Assembly: GCA_030682505.1 (NCBI GenBank)
Contig: JAUXOH010000245.1
Span: forward strand, 1-43,919
Reading direction: 5' to 3'
Origin: Candidatus Didemnitutus sp.
GTDB lineage: Bacteria; Verrucomicrobiota; Verrucomicrobiia; Opitutales; Opitutaceae
Length of the DNA stretch: 43,919 nt
In this document: positions 16,173 through 23,714 of the stretch, one piece after another
Numbering within the stretch: the first letter of the stretch is position 1
Layout: each line of letters starts with the position of its first letter
Notes under the pieces: model-generated
Database searches by the model: none
Seen by the model: only the letters and a program-made list of their open reading frames with translations
What the model was told of the DNA's origin: nothing
Position numbers and translations under genes: made by a program

Positions 16173-17231
16173 TCAAATGCTCCTTTGCGCCGCAGGCAAG
16201 GTTAGGGAGGAGATGGCGGCTGCGGCGGCCTGGTCTCCGGCGGGGTCGGTGTTCGGTGCGGGCGCGGACGGTGCCTGGGCCGGCGGCGGTGTAGCCGGTG
16301 GCGGTGGCGGCGGCAGGCCCGGTCCGCCGGCGGTCCCCGAGGCGCCCCCGGTCTTCGCCGCGGAGGCCGCCAGAGCCGGAGCGGCGAGACCGGCCGTCTT
16401 CATCGTTTTCACCATGTAGGTGAGCTGCTGGAGCGCGTAGAGCTGGTGCAGTGCCGTGCTTCCGCCTCCGGACATCGGCGAACCCGAGCAGATGAGGCCC
16501 TGCATGAGAAAGGGCGTCGCGATGCTCCCGATGATGAGCCACAGCGCGCCGACCAGCCCGCCGAGCAGGCTCCCGAAGGAGGCGGCGTCGATTTCTCCCG
16601 GCGTCAGGTCGTAGGCGACGGCGAGGTTATTCGCGTAACCGGTGATCAGGTGGTAGGCGACGAGTTCCGTCACCGCGAACCCGACCGGCCAGGCCAGGAT
16701 GGCCACGGTCTGTTGCACATAGCGGGTCGCGAGCTGCGCCTGCGAGGGAATCATATAAAACGCGAGGGCGACCGGCAGGAACAGGTAGCACAGGAGCTTT
16801 AAGACGAATTGTAGGATGAGGAGCGGCACTTGCAGCAGGCTCGCGATCAAGACGACCAACTTCACCGACCCGTCGAGAAACGCTCGGTAGAGTGATTCGC
16901 CGATCCGCCGCAGGCTGAATTCGCTGTTGCTGGTGACCGTCTCGCGCAGCTTGGAGGCCGCGCGCATTGGGTGTTGCGTGTAGCCGTCCTGCACGGTGTC
17001 CGCCACGCTGAGAAACACCCGCTCGGTGAAACCGAACCAGTGGGGCAAGGTCGCCACAAGTCCGACGACAATCGCGGCCCGCACGAGCGGCCGGGTGAGC
17101 CCTTCGGTGTCCGCCCGCGCTTGCTGGATCTGGATCACCAGTCCGGCGACGCACACGAAATACACCACCACCCGCAACGCGTCGGTGAGGGAGAGGACGC
17201 CCTCGCGCAGTCCTGGAGCGAAGTTTTCCAT
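16173..17231 (-). CDS. trbL: TrbL/VirB6-like polytopic T4SS protein
   Basis: 352 residues. At least five hydrophobic segments (about 20-38, 52-66, 120-150, 180-200 and 245-265) around a periplasmic loop match TrbL/VirB6, which forms part of the DNA path at the inner membrane. The C-terminal ~60 residues are Gly/Pro/Ala-rich with a run of six prolines, as in many TrbL proteins. The start at 17231 overlaps the upstream stop by one base (TGATG). Confidence 0.85.
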   Translation of the reverse strand: MENFAPGLREGVLSLTDALRVVVYFVCVAGLVIQIQQARADTEGLTRPLVRAAIVVGLVATLPHWFGFTERVFLSVADTVQDGYTQHPMRAASKLRETVTSNSEFSLRRIGESLYRAFLDGSVKLVVLIASLLQVPLLILQFVLKLLCYLFLPVALAFYMIPSQAQLATRYVQQTVAILAWPVGFAVTELVAYHLITGYANNLAVAYDLTPGEIDAASFGSLLGGLVGALWLIIGSIATPFLMQGLICSGSPMSGGGSTALHQLYALQQLTYMVKTMKTAGLAAPALAASAAKTGGASGTAGGPGLPPPPPPATPPPAQAPSAPAPNTDPAGDQAAAAAISSLTLPAAQRSI

Positions 17232-17506
17232 CAGTTGCGTCCCTCCTGCGGTCGTTGCCGGATTTCCTCTTGGCGGAGCTTTTTCAGCAGCCGCCGCATC
17301 GGTTCCGATGGGTAGTCGGTCCGGGTATCGACCTTGATTTCTCCCTGCCAGCGGTCGACGGGCGCGACGTTCCGGCGAGGCGGTGCAGGCAAGTCCGACG
17401 TGTCGGGCAGCAAAGGTGCCGTGCGGCAGGCGTGTCGGAGAACCAGCAGACCGCACACGGTCAGACCGGCAAATGCAATGAGAAGATAGGCCGTCATGCG
17501 CTTCAT
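17231..17506 (-). CDS. Small membrane-anchored protein between TrbJ and TrbL
   Basis: 91 residues: one N-terminal membrane segment (about 5-25), a Pro-rich middle and a charged helical C-terminus (EPMRRLLKKLRQEEIRQRPQ). The position between trbJ and trbL is that of the small TrbK-like entry-exclusion proteins in Trb systems, but size and sequence do not prove this. It overlaps TrbJ by ATGA and TrbL by TGATG. Confidence 0.7.
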   Translation of the reverse strand: MKRMTAYLLIAFAGLTVCGLLVLRHACRTAPLLPDTSDLPAPPRRNVAPVDRWQGEIKVDTRTDYPSEPMRRLLKKLRQEEIRQRPQEGRN

Positions 17507-18312
17507 CGCCGGGTGTAGTCGGTCGGGGTCACCTTCATGCTCTCCTGCCAGGCGCCCACGACGCCCAAGGTCTGGCGCTCCTCCGCGAGCTGTTTCTCCA
17601 AATAATCCTGCCGCTCCTTGGCCGCCTGATTCTCGTTGAGGATCTGCTGGGCGCGGAGTTTCCCCTCCTCGTCGCGCCGTTGCGCATCCACCCGCGCGAG
17701 CTGGCCGTTCAGGGCGGCGAGTTTCCCGTTCAACTTGTCCACCTCGGCCTGCGTGCTGGCGGCGCGCAATTGTTCGAGCGTGGCGGCGATGTCCGCCTGC
17801 AGGCCGGCGGCGCGCTCGTCGGTCTGCGTTTGAACCGCGGCCAGGTTGTCGGCCTGCCGCTCCACGGCGGCGTATCTCTTATAGAGTGATTCCTGGCGGG
17901 TGAACTCCCGCCCCAGCGCGGTGCGGTCATCGAGTTTTTGGTAAATCCCCTCCGAAGTCCGCCGCAACGAATCGACCGCGTTGGCCAGACGGCGCGCAGC
18001 GGCCAGAGTCTCGCCATATTGCCGGGCGAGGTCGCCCGCACCTAGATCGCGCAGGGCAACGCCCGCACCGGCGGCACTCGGATCGCCGATGACATCGCGA
18101 ATCCGCTGCTGCACGGCGAGCTGCTCCTCCAACTGGCGCAACTGGCGGTTGAGCTGTTCCAACTGCTCCGCCCACCGGCGCATGGTTTCCAGGTGATTGG
18201 CGGCCTGGCCCGCCTGCACGGCGGAATTGACTGCGGTGTTGACGGGATCGTTGACGATCCATTGGGCGCACATAGGCGCGGCGAGCAGGAGAAATGACAG
18301 TAGGTATTTCAT
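17503..18312 (-). CDS. trbJ: TrbJ/VirB5-like T4SS protein
   Basis: 269 residues. Signal peptide MKYLLSFLLLAAPMCA, then WIVNDPVNTAVN as in TrbJ starts, followed by almost continuous heptad-rich coiled coil (about 35-255). VirB5/TrbJ proteins are periplasmic or pilus-tip components that mediate contact. The ATG at 18312 overlaps the lipoprotein stop (ATGA); an in-frame extension upstream is not needed. It is in canonical order after TrbE. Confidence 0.87.
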   Translation of the reverse strand: MKYLLSFLLLAAPMCAQWIVNDPVNTAVNSAVQAGQAANHLETMRRWAEQLEQLNRQLRQLEEQLAVQQRIRDVIGDPSAAGAGVALRDLGAGDLARQYGETLAAARRLANAVDSLRRTSEGIYQKLDDRTALGREFTRQESLYKRYAAVERQADNLAAVQTQTDERAAGLQADIAATLEQLRAASTQAEVDKLNGKLAALNGQLARVDAQRRDEEGKLRAQQILNENQAAKERQDYLEKQLAEERQTLGVVGAWQESMKVTPTDYTRR

Positions 18313-18491
18313 GGCGTCTTGGGGTTGGGCACGGACGTCGTCCGCTGCTGGTTCTGGATGATCCAATACTGCTCCTTCACGGCCTGCCGGTAGCCGCGCT
18401 CGTAGGCCAGGGCCTCGGCATCCGGTTCGCGTCGTGGGGACGCGCAGCCGGTCAGGAGCAGTAGGCAGATGATGATGAGGCTAGCCCGCAT
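18309..18491 (-). CDS. Small lipoprotein (VirB7/TrbH-like position)
   Basis: 60 residues. Perfect lipoprotein signal: MRASLIIICLLLLTGC with lipobox LTGC, then a charged segment containing AYERGYRQAVKEQYWIIQ. It overlaps the end of TrbE by 11 nt and the start of TrbJ by ATGA. Small T4SS lipoproteins usually stabilise the outer core complex with VirB9/TrbG; one could also serve as a pilotin for the secretin encoded downstream. The role is inferred from signal and place. Confidence 0.75.
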   Translation of the reverse strand: MRASLIIICLLLLTGCASPRREPDAEALAYERGYRQAVKEQYWIIQNQQRTTSVPNPKTP

Positions 18492-21390
18492 GGCGTTCCT
18501 CCTGGATGTGGCGGATGGTGCCGCACTGCGGCGGTTGCGCCGTAGGCGCGAAATAGCAGAGCGACGAATACCGGCCGTGGTCCGGCAACTGTTCGGGCAG
18601 CGGATACCGCTGGATGGCATCGAGAGCCGTCTCAGGCAGCGGCAGGTCCGCGGCCAGATCGGCGAGGTCCGCGCGGTCGGCCTGCCGCATGAAGAAGAAT
18701 TGCTTGGCGTTGCCGATGACCGCGGCGCGGATGCGAGAAGTCTTGAACCGCGAATACTGTTGGATGATCGAGGCGCACCAGCAGTTGTGCTTGCGAAGCT
18801 GCGCGTAGCCCTCGGCGACGATCTGCTCTCCGCCCGGCGTATCGAGGAACCGCGACAGCTCCTCAAACAGGATGCGTTTTCTTTTGGCGCGCGGCAGAGC
18901 CAAGATGTGCTGGCGGCCCAGCCCGCTGATGAGCAGTCCGATGGCGGCCTTGAGTTCGACCGCCTGCTCGGGGATGGAGCCGAGCTCGAAGTGCGCGATC
19001 CGACGGTTGAGCGAAATGTTCGTCACCCCGTCGAATAGGCGCCCATACTGACCTTCGACGCTCCACGCTCGGAGCAAGGTTGCCAGCCGGTCGATCTCGT
19101 CCTTGCCGTGTTCCGGGAACCGGCCGTAGGCGAGCAACTCGACCAGTGCACTGTGCGTCGGATAGTCTTCCGGCGCGTAGAAGGCGCACGCGGTATGCGC
19201 GACGAGTCGTTCGGTCTCCGGTGCTTGGGCGAAGCGGGTGATGCTCTCTTCGGACAATCCGGCGACAAAGTTCCGGGCCTCGTTGTCCTCGCGGGCCAGC
19301 CGGTCCCGCAGGTCGCAGTAGATGTCGAGCGGTGTGGCTCCCGCCGGGAGCTTCGCCCGCCATTGATGGGCGGCACAGGCCAGCCGCCGGACCTTTTCGG
19401 CTTCTTCCGGATTCTTCCGCGACCAGTCCACATAGCTGTCACGGTAGAGCTGGTGGAGGTATTGGGTGAGTTGGGCTTGCCGCAAGGCCAGTTGTTCGGC
19501 GTTTGCCGGTTGTCCCACCATGCGGGCGAGGAGTGCCACAGCCGTGGCCAGATGCAGTTGCGACAGCGGCAGCCGCTGGGTGTCGAGGTAGTTGAGCGTA
19601 AGCGCCGAGTCGGGATGAACGATGATCGGGGTTTCGCCCAAACTCTCGGTGAAGCGCTTGTAGGAAAAGCCTTCTTCGGCGATCAGCGTGTAGTCGAAAT
19701 CGCCCGCTGTCTGCCAAAGCAGATCCTCCACATACGCCGACTTGCCTGCTCCCGTGATTCCGAACAGCACCGCGTGCTGCGGCGAGCCGCCCGCCTGCGT
19801 CGAAACCCCGACGAGATTGCCATGGCTGCCGTCGTAGAGCGCCTCGGCCTCGGCCAGCGCCCCGGTAAACGTGGCGGAGAACGGCAGCATGTCCGCGAGA
19901 AAAGTATCCTCGGCGTAAAGCTCGCGGTGCCGATACGACGAATGCGTCCAACCCGGCCACGACGACCAAAAGAGTTTCTGCGCCGTCGTCGGCAGCGAAC
20001 ACTCGAGGTATTGGGCGCCATCCATGGCGTGGATCGCCGCCTGCACGGCCGCGAGCTTCTCGCGTAGCGCGTCTCTCGTCGGTGCCCACACGCGCACGAG
20101 GTAGGTGACATGGAACGGCCGGGCGAAGCCGCCTGAGAGCTGTTCGACTTTGCGCTCCTTCTTTCTCAGCGCCACGAGCAGGGAGGTGCGTGGCTTCTCG
20201 GCGTATTCTCCGCGCAGGCGCTCGGCGGCCCGCTCCTCGCGGCCGATCTCCGCCCGGGCGGCGGCGGGGGTCACATTGACCGTCAGGCAATAGTCCAGGA
20301 AGGGCAGGCCGGTCAGGTGGGTGACGATTCCGGGCCTCGTCCGCTGCGGCCAGCGGGACAGCGCCAGCACGGCATGATAGTGTCCGTCCAGATGGAACCC
20401 GCCGTCCTCTTGTCCGATGCCTTCGCTGTGCCAGCAGTTCTCCTGCAGGGTGAGGCTCGGGTCGAACGAGTCCGCCGCGGCTTCCTGCCCGCGCATCCCG
20501 AGGCTGGGATTGAGGAAGCGTCGCAGGATCGCGCAGTGCCCGGCCTCGTCCAGCGGAGTGATCGCGGTCTCCGCCCCGAACACGCTCCGCAACGTGGCGG
20601 CGAATTCCTCGAATTGGGCTGCCAGTTCGCCGAGCAACACCTCGTAGTGGCCTTCAAGGCCCCCGCGTGTCCGCAGGTTGCCGGCGTAGGCGGTGATTTC
20701 GATGGAGAAAAAGACGGTGAGTCGTTCCCGCCGCAACCGTCGGTCGGCCATGCGCTGCCAGTAGCGGGTGAACCGCTCATTGCGGACGCGCCGGATCTCC
20801 GAGTTGGACACCACCTGGGTGCGTTCATGGTAGCGGAGCAATTCGGCCTGATAGTCGGAGTCACAGGACCATTGAAACTGCACCCGCCGGCCAGGGCCGA
20901 CCAGGGCAAGCATAGCCCGCACTTGGTCTTGGAAGGCGTTCAGCCGGGCAATGCTCGCCCCGCGCAACTCGGGTGGCTCAAACCGGTAGCCCTTGACGAC
21001 GACTCCACCTTGTTCAGGCGCGCCGTAGAGGACGAAACCGTTGACGAATCTGCCTTCGGGCGGCCGGGCGTGGGTCTTCCCCAGGCAGGGGGCATCGGCA
21101 CCGGGGGACCCGTTTCCCCGGCCCATGACCATGTCCACCCGGTCCCGGTCGTAGCCCCGGGGTTTCCCATGCCTGAATCCCAATACCCATACGGAAACGA
21201 CACCCAAAGGCACTACTCCGAGCAGTCCGGCGGTGCCATAACCGATGCCAAGGAGCCCGAATCCGGCAAAAATCCCGATTGCGGACACCAAGCCGGCCGC
21301 GAGTGGCAGGTAGAGGTTGCCATCGAGCCCGAAAGCGCGTCCGACCGAGTCGTCGGCAGCATTGGTGTCGGTGAAGCGCAGTTCAGTCAT
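18481..21390 (-). CDS. trbE: TrbD-TrbE (VirB3-VirB4) fusion ATPase
   Basis: 969 residues. The N-terminal ~75 residues carry two closely spaced hydrophobic segments (about 28-68) ending in HGKPRGYDRDRVD, matching VirB3/TrbD. They run directly into a VirB4/TrbE ATPase. Walker A ITGAGKSAYVED is at about residue 543; a Walker B-like RILFEELSRF lies near 835. VirB4 energises pilus biogenesis and substrate transfer. No separate TrbD gene exists in the operon, so the fusion replaces it. The start at 21390 lies 2 nt after the TrbC stop. The length is about 100 residues above a stand-alone TrbE, consistent with the fusion. Confidence 0.88.
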   Translation of the reverse strand: MTELRFTDTNAADDSVGRAFGLDGNLYLPLAAGLVSAIGIFAGFGLLGIGYGTAGLLGVVPLGVVSVWVLGFRHGKPRGYDRDRVDMVMGRGNGSPGADAPCLGKTHARPPEGRFVNGFVLYGAPEQGGVVVKGYRFEPPELRGASIARLNAFQDQVRAMLALVGPGRRVQFQWSCDSDYQAELLRYHERTQVVSNSEIRRVRNERFTRYWQRMADRRLRRERLTVFFSIEITAYAGNLRTRGGLEGHYEVLLGELAAQFEEFAATLRSVFGAETAITPLDEAGHCAILRRFLNPSLGMRGQEAAADSFDPSLTLQENCWHSEGIGQEDGGFHLDGHYHAVLALSRWPQRTRPGIVTHLTGLPFLDYCLTVNVTPAAARAEIGREERAAERLRGEYAEKPRTSLLVALRKKERKVEQLSGGFARPFHVTYLVRVWAPTRDALREKLAAVQAAIHAMDGAQYLECSLPTTAQKLFWSSWPGWTHSSYRHRELYAEDTFLADMLPFSATFTGALAEAEALYDGSHGNLVGVSTQAGGSPQHAVLFGITGAGKSAYVEDLLWQTAGDFDYTLIAEEGFSYKRFTESLGETPIIVHPDSALTLNYLDTQRLPLSQLHLATAVALLARMVGQPANAEQLALRQAQLTQYLHQLYRDSYVDWSRKNPEEAEKVRRLACAAHQWRAKLPAGATPLDIYCDLRDRLAREDNEARNFVAGLSEESITRFAQAPETERLVAHTACAFYAPEDYPTHSALVELLAYGRFPEHGKDEIDRLATLLRAWSVEGQYGRLFDGVTNISLNRRIAHFELGSIPEQAVELKAAIGLLISGLGRQHILALPRAKRKRILFEELSRFLDTPGGEQIVAEGYAQLRKHNCWCASIIQQYSRFKTSRIRAAVIGNAKQFFFMRQADRADLADLAADLPLPETALDAIQRYPLPEQLPDHGRYSSLCYFAPTAQPPQCGTIRHIQEERHAG

Positions 21391-21392
21391 GG

Positions 21393-21710
21393 CTAGAACC
21401 GAGGGGTCACGACTGCGTCCTGCATCCCGAAGATCGCAAAGAGGGCGCCCATGATTGCTGCTGCTGCGGCGATGATGATCCCGGCCAGAATCCCCCCTTT
21501 GCCTTCGGAATCCCCTTTGCTGATGGCGTTGGCCCCGCCCCAAATTTTGATGATACCCCAAAAAAAACCGATCATGAAGATCAGCACGAGGGCGCTGCCG
21601 AAGCCCTCCCGGAGCTGTTGGAGTTGGGCAATCGGTGGAACAAACGGCGTGCCTTTGGTCAGGAACGCGATCTTCGCGCGGGCGGGAGCAGTGAGAGAGA
21701 AAATCACCAT
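21393..21710 (-). CDS. trbC: TrbC/VirB2-like pilin subunit
   Basis: 105 residues, first gene of the long operon. Two hydrophobic helices (about 40-58 and 75-95) separated by a small polar, Lys/Asp-containing loop (ANAISKGDSEGKGG) match the VirB2/TrbC hairpin. The N-terminus (MVIFSLTAPARAK) lacks the usual long signal peptide. A six-codon leader reading frame (21724-21704) opens at the CGTATGGG motif and ends inside the start region of this gene, so initiation may be coupled. Confidence 0.78.
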   Translation of the reverse strand: MVIFSLTAPARAKIAFLTKGTPFVPPIAQLQQLREGFGSALVLIFMIGFFWGIIKIWGGANAISKGDSEGKGGILAGIIIAAAAAIMGALFAIFGMQDAVVTPRF

Positions 21711-21776
21711 TTCTCTAAACCCATACGATAAATAATCTCCTTGTCAAAATTAATCGTATGGGAATAGAGTTGTTCC
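21711..21776. promoter_or_regulatory. Divergent promoter/operator between TrbC and RHH genes
   Basis: AT-rich 66-bp region. Perfect 10-bp inverted repeat: CCCATACGAT at 21720-21729 and ATCGTATGGG at 21753-21762. Each arm extends outward into the recurrent motif CGTATGGGNWTAGAG (minus copy 21713-21727, plus copy 21755-21769). A minus-strand TTGACA lies at 21742-21747 and a plus-strand TTGTCA at 21741-21746, with TAGAGT 18 nt further. Another leftward option is TTCACG-N17-TACGAT. A strong AAGGAG (minus, 21737-21742) precedes the leader ATG at 21724. Which elements are used is undecided. The palindrome is a natural operator for the adjacent RHH protein. Confidence 0.65.
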
Positions 21777-22247
21777 GTGAACTCCGACACAAAACCGATC
21801 AAGGTAGGGTTCTCCTTTTACCCGGCAGACATGACCGCCCTGAAGGACCGCACCGCCGAACTAAAGAAGGCGGGGGTGAAGGTTCGCGCCGGCACTTTTC
21901 TGCGGGCGCTCATCTATCTGACCACCCCGGTCGAAATGCACGCGCACGCGCTGCTCCTCGCCTCCGCCTATGCAAAAAAGGACGGTCCCCGGGAAGCGGA
22001 CAACGTCACGGGGCATCCGACGGTCGATCTGCCGAAGGACCAGGTCAGGAAGCTGGACGATGTGGTGGACGGCCTCCACGACGCCGGCGTCACCGCAACC
22101 CGCGCTTTTGTCGTGCGGGCCGTCCTGCGGTCGCTCCGCGACGGTGGGTCGATTGCCCCCGACGTGCGGCAGTTTTTGGAAAATTTTCCGCCCAAGCCTC
22201 GCGGCTGGCAGGTCGCTGGGACTTGGAAGGCGAAGAAACATGGCTGA
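21777..22247 (+). CDS. Tandem ribbon-helix-helix DNA-binding protein
   Basis: 156 residues made of two related halves. Residues ~8-49 (strand VGFSFYP, then helices with LKKAGVKVRAGTFLRALIYL) align with ~81-121 (strand PTVDLP, helices with LHDAGVTATRAFVVRAVLRSL). This strand-helix-helix duplication fits a single-chain pair of RHH folds, as used by transcription repressors and relaxosome proteins. It begins at GTG (21777), immediately right of the palindromic operator and divergent from the T4SS operon. Likely roles are autoregulator and/or oriT accessory protein. It overlaps the AAA+ ATPase gene by 8 nt. Confidence 0.75.
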   Translation: MNSDTKPIKVGFSFYPADMTALKDRTAELKKAGVKVRAGTFLRALIYLTTPVEMHAHALLLASAYAKKDGPREADNVTGHPTVDLPKDQVRKLDDVVDGLHDAGVTATRAFVVRAVLRSLRDGGSIAPDVRQFLENFPPKPRGWQVAGTWKAKKHG

Positions 22248-23262
22248 CCCCGCCCGCATCGCCCATCTGCGCGGCCTCGAAGGGCACTTGCGTTCCCGTA
22301 TTATCGGCCAGGAGCATGTCCTGCCCCGCGTAGCGGCTGTCTTCGGCAGCGGCGAATGCGGCATAGCCGATCCCGCCCGGCCCAAGGGTTCCCTTCTCCT
22401 GGCCGGCCCGACCGGCTCCGGCAAATCGGAGACCTTCAAATGCGCCGTCGAATACTGCCTCGGCGCGGACCAGATCATCCCCTTCGACATGTCGGAGTAT
22501 CAGGACAAGTCGGCGGTGAACCGGCTGCTCGGCACCAGCAGGGATGGTCCTGGCCTCCTGGGCCTGGCGCTTCTTGCCCGTCCGTCCGGTGCCCTGTTTT
22601 TCGACGAGATGGACAAGGCCTATCCGGCTCTTCTGGATGTGTTCCTCCAGATCCTCTGGGACGGCCGGGTGACGGTGGCGACCGGCCAGACGTTCACCTT
22701 CGGCAATTATTACGTAGGCCTTGCCACGAACATCGGCGGCGCCGAGGCGATGCGGATGGAGCATTCCAGTGCCACGCGCGTCGAGCAGGCGGTCATCCGC
22801 CGCCTGCGGGAGAGCCTGCGACCGGAATTCTTCGGCCGCCTGGACGAAGTGCTGGTCTTCCGCAAGCTGACGCCCGACGGCCAGCGCCGGATCTGTGCGC
22901 TGGAAGTCGCCCGCGAGGCGAACCGGTTGAAACACCTCGGCTTCGACCTGGAGGTGTCCCGCGAGGCGCTGGAGTTTCTCGTGCGCGAGGGTTTCGATCC
23001 GCAGCTCGGCGCACGCCCGTTGCGCAAGACGGTCGAGCGCCAGCTTAAGGATGCGGTGAGGCGCGATCTGTTCGCGACCGGCCTCGGTCGCGGGCGGCTG
23101 ATCGTGGATTCTCCAGCTAGCCGACTACGACTCGTAGAGCACAGCACCCCAGCTAAAGCGACTGACTTGGAAGCAGTCCGATCCAAGGCTGCCTGCCCAG
23201 CGGGCCAGGTTCTGATGTCTGGACCACGCGAGGCGAGAAGCGCAAACAATGGAACAGCCTGA
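22240..23262 (+). CDS. Single-ring ClpB/ClpA-D2-like AAA+ ATPase
   Basis: 340 residues. Walker A GPTGSGKS at about 53-60, a FDMSEYQDKSAVNRLLG segment typical of ClpA/B D2, Walker B ALFFDEMDKA near 112-121, sensor/arginine-finger region with RPEFFGRLDEVLVF, and the C-terminal D2-small domain ending near GARPLRKTVERQLKD. It lacks the N-domain, D1 ring and middle domain of ClpB and has no visible ClpP-binding loop, so a remodelling role within transfer is plausible. The last ~50 residues (after about 290) are atypical in composition and coincide with the start of the disturbed region at 23.1 kb; the original stop may have been lost. Confidence 0.85.
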   Translation: MADPARIAHLRGLEGHLRSRIIGQEHVLPRVAAVFGSGECGIADPARPKGSLLLAGPTGSGKSETFKCAVEYCLGADQIIPFDMSEYQDKSAVNRLLGTSRDGPGLLGLALLARPSGALFFDEMDKAYPALLDVFLQILWDGRVTVATGQTFTFGNYYVGLATNIGGAEAMRMEHSSATRVEQAVIRRLRESLRPEFFGRLDEVLVFRKLTPDGQRRICALEVAREANRLKHLGFDLEVSREALEFLVREGFDPQLGARPLRKTVERQLKDAVRRDLFATGLGRGRLIVDSPASRLRLVEHSTPAKATDLEAVRSKAACPAGQVLMSGPREARSANNGTA

Positions 23263-23465
23263 TCGACGACGAGCGCCGGATTGCCCTCCTGCTGCTCCAT
23301 GGTCTCACGTTCAGCCAACTCGCGCCCGCGTTCCGCAAGGATGCCCGCGAAACCGAAAAGCTTTTCATCTCCTGTCTCGAAGAGCTAGGCGACATCACGT
23401 TCCAGCAGTTGTGCATGCTCCACGCGCATGCGGAATTTGGAGCCATCAAAGGCATTTGCCCGCGC
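23217..23465 (+). pseudogene. Gene remnant of unknown family
   Basis: An open, protein-like stretch without a usable start codon: VWTTRGEKRKQWNSL at its head, then a helical region with ERRIALLLLHGLTFSQL and a terminal ITFQQLCMLHAHAEFGAIK. The frame is open from 23166 and overlaps the unusual 3' end of the AAA+ gene in another frame. After about 23465 it degenerates into Arg/Ala-rich sequence, still open, and runs in frame into the AraC gene. It looks like the C-terminal part of a lost gene cut by a rearrangement. The family is not recognised. Confidence 0.4.
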
Positions 23466-23665
23466 CGCCGGACTCCGGGCAAGCCAAGGCACGCGGCGGG
23501 ACTCATCATCGCCGCATTTTGCCGACTGGTTGGACGAACGCGAAACCGCCTCATTCTTTCACTACTGATGAATGGGGAAATTTGCGGTTCCCGTGCGAGC
23601 CGCGCCACAGCGCATTTTGCCGAAACCAAAGCGCGTTCCGCCGATTCAAGCCGGATGTTTTTCGT

Positions 23666-23671
23666 TATGAT
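23666..23671 (+). promoter_or_regulatory. Possible -10 element (TATGAT) before the AraC gene
   Basis: TATGAT matches the sigma-70 -10 consensus in five of six positions, 44 nt before the AraC start. No convincing -35 hexamer is found at the right distance (GATTCA/ATTCAA region only). The rest of the gene-free stretch 23466-23714 shows no other signal. Confidence 0.25.
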
Positions 23672-23714
23672 CCATGCAATGCCTGCGTTGGGCCACGCGG
23701 GCATTTTCAAACCA

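Noticed and set aside
21180..21200. Another CCCATACG on the minus strand inside the TrbD-TrbE gene
   Set aside because: Matches only the CGTATGGG half and lies in coding sequence with no start nearby; likely chance.
21758..22333. Frame starting at the CGTATGGG motif and overlapping the RHH gene
   Set aside because: Arg/Gly-rich shadow; the GTG frame at 21777 shows two clear RHH repeats. Only the first codons were kept as part of the leader idea.
23409..23714. Longer N-terminus for the AraC protein
   Set aside because: The upstream in-frame sequence is remnant and Arg-rich sequence unlike AraC proteins; a TATGAT element lies within it.
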